Shown: positions 20,609 to 29,464 of the stretch, piece after piece
How the letters are laid out: every line of letters begins with the position of its first letter
How positions within the stretch are numbered: the first letter of the stretch is position 1
DNA from: Alphaproteobacteria bacterium
Lineage (GTDB): Bacteria > Pseudomonadota > Alphaproteobacteria > Caulobacterales > Aquidulcibacteraceae
Assembly: GCA_018969015.1 (NCBI GenBank)
Contig: JAGWZE010000004.1
Span: forward strand, 1 to 64,000
Direction of reading: 5' to 3'
Length of the DNA: 64,000 bases
The notes under the pieces: generated by a model
Told to the model about the DNA's origin: nothing
Database searches by the model: none
The model's input: only the letters and a program-made list of their open reading frames with translations
Position numbers and translations under genes: made by a program

Positions 20609-23600
20609 ATGGTTAAGTATGTCCGCAGCGACCTCGAGTTCATCCTCGCGCAGATCAAAATCGCCGAGATGCATGCCAAGGGCGCCGATGGGATCATCGG
20701 CAACGGCGACGAAGTCGCTCTCAAAGACCTGATCCCCAACCCCATCCTGCCGTGGGGTCTGCGGACGGTGAACGGCACCTTCAACAACCTGATCACGGGC
20801 CGTGAAACCTGGGGCGCGTCGGACCAGACGTTCCCGCGCCTGCTGAGCTCGTACTACCGCGACGCCGAGGCGGTGAACGTCCCGTCGCGGTTCGGCCCGC
20901 CTGTCGGCACGCCGACGAGCTACGCGTCCGTCGGCGCCAACAGCATCGTCTGGGACAGCCAGCCGCGCCTGATCTCGAACCTCATCTCCGACCAGTCGAC
21001 GAACAACCCGGCCGCGGTCGAGGCGGCGGGCTACGACCTCACGACCGGCGGACCGATCGCCGACCTGTTCATCCGCAACACCGCGCCGGACGAGGGCCTG
21101 TCGCAGGGCTTCAACTCGTGGTTCACGCTGTTCGGCCAGTTCTTCGACCACGGCCTTGACCTGGTGAACAAGGGCGGCTCGGGCACGGTCTACATCGCGC
21201 TGAAGGCGGACGATCCGCTCTTTAACGCGGGCGCTGACCTGATTCCCTACACGGCCGACGACGGCATGAACTTCATGCTGCTGACGCGCGCGTCCAACGT
21301 CTGGATCGACGCCGGCCAAGACGGCATCGTCGGCACGGCCGACGACATCCGCTACAACAACAACCAGACGACGCCTTGGATCGACCAGAACCAGACCTAC
21401 ACGTCGCACGCCTCGCACCAGGTCTTCCACCGCGAGTACCACACGGTGAACGGCAAGACGCTGGCCACCGGCAAGCTGCTCGACGGCGTCAACGGCGCCA
21501 TCGCCACCTGGGCCGACGTGAAGGCGGCGGCCGCCACGTATCTCGGCATCCAGCTCGACGACCAGGACGTGCTGAACTGCCCGCTGCTGGCGACGGACGA
21601 GTACGGCAATTTCATTCCTGATCCGGCCACCGGCTTCGCGCAGATCGTCCTGCGCCCCGAGTTCCGCGGCCACCCCGTCTACGATCCGGACAACAACGGC
21701 CTCGCGTCGGGCACGCCGACGAACCCGATCGACGCGTCGCTTGCGGTGCGTACGGGCCACGCCTTCCTCGACGACATCGCGCATGCCGCGAGCCCGTCGG
21801 GCGGCAAGGTGGCCGACGCCGATGACGCGGTGAACGCGCCCGGCACGGTAGCGCGCGGACAGTACGACAACGAACTGCTCGACAAGCACTTCATCACCGG
21901 CGACGGCCGCGGCAACGAGAACATCGGCCTCACCGCGGTGCACCAGGTGTTCCACTCGGAGCACAACCGCCTTGTTCAGCACGTGAAGGACGTCGTCACC
22001 GGCATTCTCGCCGACCCGAACCGCACGGATGCGGACGTGGCGTTCGTTCGTGAGTTCCTTCTGCCGGCGAACGTCCTCGGCCGCGATCCGCTCGCGGACG
22101 GGGTCATCACGGGCGAGGAGTGGAACGGCGAGCGTCTGTTCCAGTTCGCCCGTTTCGGCAACGAGATGCAGTACCAGCACCTCGTGTTCGAAGAGTTCGG
22201 CCGTTTCATTTCGCCGAACATCGATGCGTTCGCGGCGTACAACCGCGACCTCAATCCCGCGATCGTCGCCGAATTCGCGCACGTCGTGTACCGCTTCGGC
22301 CACTCGCTGCTGACCGAGACGGTTGACCTCGCCAACGCCGACTTCTCCACGCAGTCGTCGATGGGCCTCATCGAGGCGTTCCTCAATCCGATCGCCTTCA
22401 ACGGCAACGGCACGATCGACGCGCGCATCGCCGCCGGCGACATCGTGCGCGGCATGACGCGTCAGGCCGGCAACGAGATCGACGAGTTCATCACGGGCGC
22501 GCTGCGCAACAACCTCGTCGGCCTGCCGCTCGACCTCGGCGCGATCAACATCGCGCGTGGCCGTGAAACCGGCGTGCCGAGCCTCAACCAGGCCCGGCGC
22601 GAATTCTTCGCCGGAACCGGCGATACGCAGCTGAAACCCTACACGAGCTGGGTCGATTTCGCGGGCTCGCTCAAGAACCCGTCCTCGATCATCAACTTCA
22701 TCGCGGCCTACGGCCTGCACGAAACGATCCTCGCGGCGGACACCGCCGCGGCGAAGCGGGACGCGGCGATGCTGCTGGTGTTCGGCGGCGCCGGCGCGCC
22801 CACTGACCGCGTGCAGTTCCTGACGTCGACGGGCGCCTGGGCCAACCAGGCCAACGGCGTCACGATCACGGGCCTGGACAATGTCGACTTCTGGATCGGC
22901 GGTCTCGCCGAGCGCCAGATGCCCTTCGGCGGCCTGCTCGGCTCGACCTTCAACTTCGTCTTCGAAGCGCAGATGGAGGCGCTGCAAAGCGCGGACCGGT
23001 TCTACTACTTGGCGCGGACGGCGAACCTGAACTTCGCGGAAGAACTCGAGAACAACAAGTTCTCCAGCATCATCGCGCTGAACACGGACGCCAAGCACCT
23101 CTCGGGCAACGCCTTCAAGATGGCGGACTTCACGCTCGAAGTGGATCAGTCCGTCCAGCACACCGGCCTCGGCCTCGATGGCCGTGATGATCCCGAGTTC
23201 GACAACGCGATCACGCAACTGCTGACGCCGAAGGTCGAGCGCGACGATCCGAACACGGTCGCCGTCGAAACCACCTACATCCGCTTCCGCGGCGGCGAGC
23301 ACGTCACGCTCGGCGGCTCCGAAGGCAACGACACGCTGATCGCGGATGACGGCGACGACACCATTTGGGGTGACGGCGGCGACGACCGCATCGAAGGCGG
23401 CGCCGGCAACGACCTACTCTTCGGCGGCGCGGGCGACGACATCATCACCGACCTGTTCGGCGATGAAGAAATCCGCTCCGGCGCGGGCGACGACGTCGTC
23501 AACGCGGGCGTCGGCATCGATCTCATCATCACCCACGACGGCGACGACGTCGTCTTTAACGGCGGCGACATCAAGGAAACGATCTCGGGCGAAGGCCGCG

Positions 23601-26275
23601 ACTTCATCGTCGGCGGTTCGGGTGACTTCGCGGTGTTCGCCGGCATGGGCGACGACTGGCTCGAAAGCGGCGGCGGCGTTGGCCTCCTGGCCGGCGACAA
23701 CGGCGACCTCGTGCAGTCCCTCCCGTTCAAGGTCGGCCCGGCCAACCCGCGCGGCGGCTCCGACGTCATGATCAACACCGGCGGCGACGCGGACTTCGAC
23801 TCCGAGTCGGGCGACGACATCATGGTCGGCGGCACCGGGACGGACCGCTTCGAAGGCATGCTCGGCTTCGACTGGGTGAGCCACGAGAACGATCCGTTCG
23901 GCATCGAAGCCGACATGAACCTGCGCGTGTTCGATCCGCCGCCGGTGCCCGGTTCGCCGGGCGGCCTGGGCGACCGCTATGACCTCGTGGAAGGTCTGTC
24001 GGGCTCCTCGAAGTCCGACATCCTGCGCGGCGACAGCGCCGACTCGACGACGATGGGCACGGACCACGCCGTCGACGCCGACACGATCGCCATCATCTCC
24101 GGCCTGCAGGAGTTGCTCGGCGAAGGCGTCACGTTCTTCAACCGCGGCAACATCATCCTCGGTGGCGCCGGCAGCGACGTGATCGAGGGCCGCGGCGGCG
24201 ACGACATCATCGACGGCGACCAGCACCTCTCGGTTTCGATCAGCGTTCGGTCTCTCACGGATCCGTCCGAAGAGATCATGCGCATCAAGAGCATCACCGA
24301 AATCCGCACGGAGCTGATGAACGGCGCGATCAAGGCGAAGCAGCTTGAGATCGTGCGCGAGATCGTTGATCGCTCCGTCGCCGACGACGTCGACACCGCG
24401 ATCTTCAGCGGCAACTTGGCCGAGTACGACATCGAGGGCGCGACGTCGCTGATCCCGGCGGCCGACCTTGATGGCGACGGCTTCATCACCGTGCGCCACA
24501 CCGATGGGGCCGGCGGCATCGGCATCGACGGGGTGGACAAGCTCCGCAACATCGAGCGCCTGCAGTTCGCGGATCAGCTGATCACGATCGCGTCCGTTGA
24601 AAACACGGGGCCGAACGGCCTCGCCACGCTGTCGACGCTCTCACCGATCGAAGATCAGGCGATCACGGTGTCGCTGGCGACGGTCGCCGACCTCGACAAC
24701 GTCTCCACGGCGAACCCGACGGGCGCCATCACGGGGCCGCTGTCGATCTTCTGGCAGGTCGAAGAGGATCCGGGCACGGGCGTGTTCACCGACATCGTGA
24801 TCGAGGGCGCCGATGAAGCGACCGTCGTCTCCGGTCCGGTGTTCTCGCCGGGCGACGCCGAAGTTGGCCTGCGCATCCGGGCGCGGATCGTCTATCAGGA
24901 CGCCAACGGCGTGATCGAGACGGTGTACTCCGCGCCGAGCGCGCCGGTGCGCAATATCAACGACGCGCCGGTGGGCGTGGTGCGCATCTCGGACATGATG
25001 CCGACGGAAGGGCAGACGATCACGGCGTCGAACAACCTGCTTGACCCGGACACGCTCCTGGCGGCGGGCGCCATTCCGGTGACGTACCAGTGGCAGTTCT
25101 CCACGAACGGCACGACCTGGACGAACATCACGGGCGCGACGACGGTCAGCTTCACGCCGACCCAGGCGCACGTGAACGGCTTCTTGCGCGTCTCCGCGAC
25201 CTACACGGATCCCTTCGGCTTCGTCGAAACGCTGTTCTCGCAGCCGACGGGCGTGGTCGGTGATCTCATCAACGGCACGGCGAACGCCGACACGATCAAC
25301 GGCACGGCTGGCGACGACGTGATCTACGGCCTCGGCTCGTCCGACCGCCTCAACGGCCTGGCTGGCGACGACGTCCTCGACGGCGGCGCCGGCGCGGACA
25401 CGCTCGACGGCGGTACGGGCGCCGACCGCATGATCGGCGGCGACGGCAACGACACCTACATTGTCGACGACGTCGGCGACGTGGTCGTCGAGGCCAACAC
25501 CGTCGGCTCGGGCACGGATATCGTTCAGACCACGCTCGCGAGCTACACGCTGGGGGCCAACGTCGAGAACCTGCTCTACACGGGGACGGCTGCGTTCTCG
25601 GGCACGGGCAACGCGCTCAACAACCGCATCACCGGCGGGACGGGCAACGACGTGCTGGATGGCGGCGCCGGCAACGACACGCTGATCGGCGGGGCTGGCA
25701 ACGACACCTATTTCGTCGACAGCCAGACCGACAACATCACCGAGACCACGGGCGCTGGCGTCGACACGGTGTACTCGACGGCCAACACCTTCGCCCTCGA
25801 CCCCAACGTTGAAGACCTGTTCTTCATCGGCGCGGGCGCCTTCAACGGCACGGGCAACGGTCTCGACAACCGCATCTTCGGCGGCGCCGGCAACGACACG
25901 CTGCTGGGCCAGGGCGGCAACGACCGTCTCGAAGGCGGTGTCGGCGCCGATACGCTGAACGGCGGCGGCGGCGATGACGTCCTGATCGGCGGTGTCGGCA
26001 ACGACACCCTGATCCTCGGCACGGGCAACGACATCGTCGTCTTCGGCCCGGGCGGCGGACTCGATACGGTTCAGGGCTTCGGCGCCTCGGGCGCGGGTCA
26101 AGACCGTCTCGACATCTCGGCCTTCGGCATCACCGCAGCGACCTTCGCGGCGCGGGTGTCGCTGGTGGCCCAGGGGACCAACACGGTCGTCCGGATCGAT
26201 GGCGTCGACACCATCATCGTCCAGGGCGTCGCCGTGGCGGCGCTGGCCGGTACGAGCGACTTCATCCTCGGGTAA
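20609..26275 (+). CDS. Animal-type haem peroxidase with RTX repeats (MopA-like)
   Basis: 1888 residues from ATG 20609 (AGGGGGA just upstream). Residues about 30-860 form an animal haem peroxidase domain. By motif comparison with myeloperoxidase it keeps the distal Gln177, Asp180 and His181 (GQFFDHGLDL), the catalytic Arg434 and haem-linking Glu437 (GDGRGNEN), and the proximal His565 (YRFGHSLL); the Met that makes the sulfonium link is Asn438. Calcium RTX blocks follow (about 902-1110), then two Ig-like domains (about 1335-1550), then a second RTX block (1551-1815) and a C-terminal export signal (RLDISAFGITAATF) very like that of the giant RTX protein. This is the architecture of bacterial Mn(II)-oxidising peroxidases (MopA). 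Peroxidase activity is likely; substrate is inferred. Confidence 0.92.
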   Translation: MVKYVRSDLEFILAQIKIAEMHAKGADGIIGNGDEVALKDLIPNPILPWGLRTVNGTFNNLITGRETWGASDQTFPRLLSSYYRDAEAVNVPSRFGPPVGTPTSYASVGANSIVWDSQPRLISNLISDQSTNNPAAVEAAGYDLTTGGPIADLFIRNTAPDEGLSQGFNSWFTLFGQFFDHGLDLVNKGGSGTVYIALKADDPLFNAGADLIPYTADDGMNFMLLTRASNVWIDAGQDGIVGTADDIRYNNNQTTPWIDQNQTYTSHASHQVFHREYHTVNGKTLATGKLLDGVNGAIATWADVKAAAATYLGIQLDDQDVLNCPLLATDEYGNFIPDPATGFAQIVLRPEFRGHPVYDPDNNGLASGTPTNPIDASLAVRTGHAFLDDIAHAASPSGGKVADADDAVNAPGTVARGQYDNELLDKHFITGDGRGNENIGLTAVHQVFHSEHNRLVQHVKDVVTGILADPNRTDADVAFVREFLLPANVLGRDPLADGVITGEEWNGERLFQFARFGNEMQYQHLVFEEFGRFISPNIDAFAAYNRDLNPAIVAEFAHVVYRFGHSLLTETVDLANADFSTQSSMGLIEAFLNPIAFNGNGTIDARIAAGDIVRGMTRQAGNEIDEFITGALRNNLVGLPLDLGAINIARGRETGVPSLNQARREFFAGTGDTQLKPYTSWVDFAGSLKNPSSIINFIAAYGLHETILAADTAAAKRDAAMLLVFGGAGAPTDRVQFLTSTGAWANQANGVTITGLDNVDFWIGGLAERQMPFGGLLGSTFNFVFEAQMEALQSADRFYYLARTANLNFAEELENNKFSSIIALNTDAKHLSGNAFKMADFTLEVDQSVQHTGLGLDGRDDPEFDNAITQLLTPKVERDDPNTVAVETTYIRFRGGEHVTLGGSEGNDTLIADDGDDTIWGDGGDDRIEGGAGNDLLFGGAGDDIITDLFGDEEIRSGAGDDVVNAGVGIDLIITHDGDDVVFNGGDIKETISGEGRDFIVGGSGDFAVFAGMGDDWLESGGGVGLLAGDNGDLVQSLPFKVGPANPRGGSDVMINTGGDADFDSESGDDIMVGGTGTDRFEGMLGFDWVSHENDPFGIEADMNLRVFDPPPVPGSPGGLGDRYDLVEGLSGSSKSDILRGDSADSTTMGTDHAVDADTIAIISGLQELLGEGVTFFNRGNIILGGAGSDVIEGRGGDDIIDGDQHLSVSISVRSLTDPSEEIMRIKSITEIRTELMNGAIKAKQLEIVREIVDRSVADDVDTAIFSGNLAEYDIEGATSLIPAADLDGDGFITVRHTDGAGGIGIDGVDKLRNIERLQFADQLITIASVENTGPNGLATLSTLSPIEDQAITVSLATVADLDNVSTANPTGAITGPLSIFWQVEEDPGTGVFTDIVIEGADEATVVSGPVFSPGDAEVGLRIRARIVYQDANGVIETVYSAPSAPVRNINDAPVGVVRISDMMPTEGQTITASNNLLDPDTLLAAGAIPVTYQWQFSTNGTTWTNITGATTVSFTPTQAHVNGFLRVSATYTDPFGFVETLFSQPTGVVGDLINGTANADTINGTAGDDVIYGLGSSDRLNGLAGDDVLDGGAGADTLDGGTGADRMIGGDGNDTYIVDDVGDVVVEANTVGSGTDIVQTTLASYTLGANVENLLYTGTAAFSGTGNALNNRITGGTGNDVLDGGAGNDTLIGGAGNDTYFVDSQTDNITETTGAGVDTVYSTANTFALDPNVEDLFFIGAGAFNGTGNGLDNRIFGGAGNDTLLGQGGNDRLEGGVGADTLNGGGGDDVLIGGVGNDTLILGTGNDIVVFGPGGGLDTVQGFGASGAGQDRLDISAFGITAATFAARVSLVAQGTNTVVRIDGVDTIIVQGVAVAALAGTSDFILG

Positions 26276-26303
26276 GCTCCGGACCCGTATAAACATGAGG
26301 CGC

Positions 26304-26346
26304 GCCCGCGGAGCCCCGGCTCCGCGGGCGTGTCCCGTTTCGGGAC
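26304..26346 (+). terminator. Two hairpins after the peroxidase gene
   Basis: A very stable GC hairpin (GCCCGCGGAGCC with GGCTCCGCGGGC, 26304-26329) is followed at once by a smaller one (GTCCCG TTT CGGGAC, 26332-26346). No proper T-run follows, only GAGGTTTTGG, so this may protect the mRNA end or pause polymerase rather than fully terminate. Confidence 0.45.
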
Positions 26347-26447
26347 GAGGTTTTGGAACTTTACCCCGAGGGGGGGAGGGGGCGTGAAACTTGCACGGGT
26401 TTCGCGTCATCTCGTGCGCCAAAGGCGCAGGTAGGGGAGCTCTGAGC

Positions 26448-27773
26448 GTGGCCCAGTACGGAAAAACCCGAAGCATGCTCGCTTTCGCGAGCCTGCTGGC
26501 CCTGTTCGCAGCCACTTCGGCGCGACCGGCTTATGCCGAACCCGACACGCTGGACCGGGCCCTGAGCGACGCTTTGGGCACCAATCCCGATCTTGCGGCC
26601 CGCAAGGCCCGTCTCGAAGCGAAACGCCAGGGCATCCCGATCGCCGTGGCGGACGCCTTTCCCCAGATCGTCGGCTCCGTGACCGCCGAGCGTTTCGAGC
26701 GCGACGACCCGTCCCGCCGGCTGACCGGCTCGCAGGACCGCGAAACTTGGCGCGGCGGCGGCTCGGTGCAACAGGTGCTTTATAGCTCCGGCCGTGTCCG
26801 TTCGGCCGTGACCCAGGCGCGCGCAGACTATCGCGCCGACGCCGCCCTTTACCGCGAAGCCTCGAGCCAGCTCCTCTTGCAGACGGTCCGCGCCTATGCG
26901 GACGTGCGCCAGGCGCGTGCGGCGCTCACGGCCCAGGTCGCCACCCAGGAAAACCTGGAAGCCCAGAAACGTTACGTCGCCGCTAACCAAAAACGCGGCT
27001 TCCTCACCGTCACGGACGTGGCGCAGGCCGATGCGCGCATCGCGCAGTCCCGCGCCCAGGTCGCCCGCGCGCGGGCCGACGTGGTCGCCGCCGAGCGCGC
27101 CTTCATCCGGATCGTGGGGCGCCCGCCGGGCGACCTTCCGCCTACGGAAAGCCCGACGACGCTGCCGCAGACCCTCGACGAGGCCTACGCCATCGCCGCC
27201 CGCAACCGCCAGGCCGCCGAAAGCGCGCGCCAGCAGGTGCGCGCCGCGGAGGCCGCGGTCGACTTCGCCCGCTCGGGCGGCGGTCCGCGCGTCACGCTTG
27301 AAGCCTCGAGCTTCTTCGACAACGGCTTCAACACCCCGCAGGCTGACCGCATCATCGATGACAGCGTCGCGGTGCGCCTGACGATTCCGGTGTTTTCGGG
27401 CGGCGCCGTGCGCGCCCGCACCCAGCAGCAGCGCGCGTTGCGCAGCGCGGCGCGTCTCGATCTGGCCTACACGCTGCGCCAGATCGAAGAGGGCGTCACG
27501 AACGCCTGGGTGGCGCTCGACGCCGCCCGTATCGCGCGTGACAGCGCGAACGAGGAGGTCGCCGCCGCCGAACTCGCCGTCAAGGGCGTGAAGCGCGAGC
27601 AGGAAAACGGCCTGCGCTCCGTGTTCGAAGTGCTGGATCAGGAGCAATCGCTGCTGAACGCCCGCCTCGCCTTGGCGCGCGCGGAGCGGGACGTGTCCGT
27701 CGCCGAGCGCCAGGTGCTGTTCGAAATCGGGTCGCTTTCCTGCGAAAGCTGCGAGGCCCCCGCCAAGCGCTGA
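26448..27773 (+). CDS. TolC-family outer-membrane channel
   Basis: 441 residues from GTG 26448, which has AGGGGAG upstream and begins a signal peptide ending ARPAYA; the upstream TTG at 26391 is less likely. Two outer-membrane efflux repeats are present, each with long coiled coils and typical phrases (ALGTNPDLAARKARLEA, QQVLYSSGRVRSAVTQARAD, LEAQKRYVAANQKRGFLTVTD; then LTIPVFSGGAVRARTQQQ and NGLRSVFEVLDQEQSLLNAR). The protein would supply the outer-membrane tunnel of a type I secretion system, fitting the two RTX cargos upstream. No ABC transporter or membrane-fusion gene is adjacent, so it may share partners encoded elsewhere. A C-terminal CESCEAPAKR tail has two cysteines. Confidence 0.92.
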   Translation: MAQYGKTRSMLAFASLLALFAATSARPAYAEPDTLDRALSDALGTNPDLAARKARLEAKRQGIPIAVADAFPQIVGSVTAERFERDDPSRRLTGSQDRETWRGGGSVQQVLYSSGRVRSAVTQARADYRADAALYREASSQLLLQTVRAYADVRQARAALTAQVATQENLEAQKRYVAANQKRGFLTVTDVAQADARIAQSRAQVARARADVVAAERAFIRIVGRPPGDLPPTESPTTLPQTLDEAYAIAARNRQAAESARQQVRAAEAAVDFARSGGGPRVTLEASSFFDNGFNTPQADRIIDDSVAVRLTIPVFSGGAVRARTQQQRALRSAARLDLAYTLRQIEEGVTNAWVALDAARIARDSANEEVAAAELAVKGVKREQENGLRSVFEVLDQEQSLLNARLALARAERDVSVAERQVLFEIGSLSCESCEAPAKR

Positions 27774-27838
27774 CGGCGCGTCTTTTGCTCTTCTTCTTGG
27801 GCGTGTCCCGCAACGGCGCGCCCTTGAAGGAGCAGGAC

Positions 27839-28306
27839 GTGAAAGAGCCAGACAAACAGACCAGCGCCGCCGGCGCCGCCGTCGTACCCGGCCGGATCGC
27901 CCGCACGTTCCTCGTGGCCGGCGCCGCCGCCGCAACCTTTGGGGTCGCGCACGCCGACGAAATGACGTTCAAGTTCGTCAATCCCTCGTTCGGCGGGAAC
28001 CCCTTCAATTCGAGCCATCTTCTCGGCGTCGCCAACGCCCAGAACGACAACGAACGCCCCGCGACCGCGAAGGAAACGCAGTCGGAGCAGTTCGTGCGTC
28101 TTCTGCAGTCGCGTCTGTTGTCGGCGCTGGCCGGGCAGGTGAGCGACGCCATCCTCGGCGACAATGCACAGCCGACCGGCCGCATCGTCTATGGCTCGCA
28201 GACGGTCCAGTGGGAGACCCAGACCGACACGATCCGCTTGACGATCATCGACGCCGCCGCCGGCTCGACGACCGTCGTCGAAATTCCCAAAGCGCCGGTG
28301 GGGTAA
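27839..28306 (+). CDS. csgF: Curli assembly factor CsgF
   Basis: 155 residues from GTG 27839, six bases after GAAGGAG. After an unusually long signal region (about 40 residues, ending VAHA) the mature start MTFKFVNPSFGGNPFNSSHL carries the CsgF hallmark F-NP-FGGNP, followed by SEQFVRLLQSRLLSAL and GRIVYGSQTVQW. In E. coli CsgF plugs the CsgG pore and anchors the nucleator on the surface. The stop is three bases before csgG, so they form an operon. CsgE, normally the cargo gatekeeper, is not seen here. Confidence 0.93.
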   Translation: MKEPDKQTSAAGAAVVPGRIARTFLVAGAAAATFGVAHADEMTFKFVNPSFGGNPFNSSHLLGVANAQNDNERPATAKETQSEQFVRLLQSRLLSALAGQVSDAILGDNAQPTGRIVYGSQTVQWETQTDTIRLTIIDAAAGSTTVVEIPKAPVG

Positions 28307-28309
28307 ACC

Positions 28310-29305
28310 ATGATGCGCAAGCTTCTTCTTTCCGCGACCGCGGCCTTGGCGCTTTCCGCCTGTGCGACGTCGAAGCCCTATTCGGTCGTGTCGCAGGCGC
28401 CGACCGTAGCGGCCACGACGGCGTCGCAACGCGAACTGCTCGATCTGCCGGCGCCGGCGCAACGCCTGACCGTCGCCGTCTACAACTTCCAGGACCAGAC
28501 GGGCCAGTTCCGCGGCGGTGAGACGACGCAGTCGCTCTCGCGCGTGGTGTCGCAAGGCGCGACGTCGATCCTCGTAAAGGCGCTGCAGGACGCGGGCGAT
28601 CGCAGCTGGTTCCAGGTGATGGAGCGCGAGCGCCTCGACAACCTGCTGAAGGAGCGCCAGATCATCCGCGAGATGCGCCAACGCTATCTCGGCGAAGAGC
28701 AGGTCAATCCTGACGCGCTGCCGTCGCTGATGTTTGCCGGCGTGCTGCTCGAAGGCGGCGTGATCGGCTACGACAACAATACCGTCTCCGGCGGCGCCGG
28801 CGCGCGGTATCTCGGTATCGGCGCCTCGACGGAATATCGTCAGGACACGGTGACCGTCTATCTCCGGGCCGTCTCGGTGAAGACCGGTGAAGTCCTCACC
28901 ACGGTCGTCGCGAAAAAGACCGTGGCCTCGATCGGCGTCAACGCCAATGCGTTCCGCTACGTGGCGTTCCGCGAACTGCTCGAGGCCGAAGCTGGCGTGA
29001 CCACGAACGAGCCGGACCAGGTCGCCTTGCAACAGGCGATCGAAAAGGCCGTGCATTCGCTCGTGCTCGAGGGCGCCCAGCTCGGCTTCTGGCGCTTCGC
29101 CAACCCGGCCGCGGCCAAGTCGCTGCTCGACGAGTACGACAGGGAGCGCGGCGGGATCTTCTCGGCGAAGGCGGCGACGCGGCTGTCCGATGCGCCGAAG
29201 ATCGTCCGTAAGCCCACGGCCGTCGCGACCGGTTCGGCGCCCGCGCCGGCGGCGAAGGCGACGAAGACGTCCGGCGGCGCGCCGGCTGCAGCACCGGGCA
29301 AGTGA
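28310..29305 (+). CDS. csgG: Curli secretion channel CsgG
   Basis: 331 residues. A lipoprotein signal with lipobox LSAC (Cys18) is followed by the CsgG fold: LTVAVYNFQDQTGQF, VSQGATSILVKALQDAG, WFQVMERERLDNLLKERQII, then the FAGVLLEGGVIGYDNNT and GASTEYRQDTVTVYLRAVS strands of the pore region, and LEGAQLGFWRFA near the end. The protein would form the nonameric outer-membrane pore that exports curlin subunits. The Ala/Pro/Lys-rich tail of about 40 residues is longer than in the E. coli protein. A second in-frame ATG at 28313 is equally usable. Confidence 0.95.
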   Translation: MMRKLLLSATAALALSACATSKPYSVVSQAPTVAATTASQRELLDLPAPAQRLTVAVYNFQDQTGQFRGGETTQSLSRVVSQGATSILVKALQDAGDRSWFQVMERERLDNLLKERQIIREMRQRYLGEEQVNPDALPSLMFAGVLLEGGVIGYDNNTVSGGAGARYLGIGASTEYRQDTVTVYLRAVSVKTGEVLTTVVAKKTVASIGVNANAFRYVAFRELLEAEAGVTTNEPDQVALQQAIEKAVHSLVLEGAQLGFWRFANPAAAKSLLDEYDRERGGIFSAKAATRLSDAPKIVRKPTAVATGSAPAPAAKATKTSGGAPAAAPGK

Positions 29306-29464
29306 AGCCTGAAAATTCTTCTCGCTCAATGAGGGCAAGCGGGCGACAGCCAGAACAAAATGCAGGAAAACATAATCTGGACCCGGATTAAAATGCGAGA
29401 CCTCCGTTTCGCGCCGGGGTTCCTACTGAGGCGCCCGCGTTGGCTGGTGCGAAAGGGGAGTAAC

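Noticed and set aside
20498-23302. 934-residue open frame on the minus strand opposite the haem peroxidase
   Set aside because: Composition is that of an antisense shadow and the plus strand encodes an unmistakable peroxidase.
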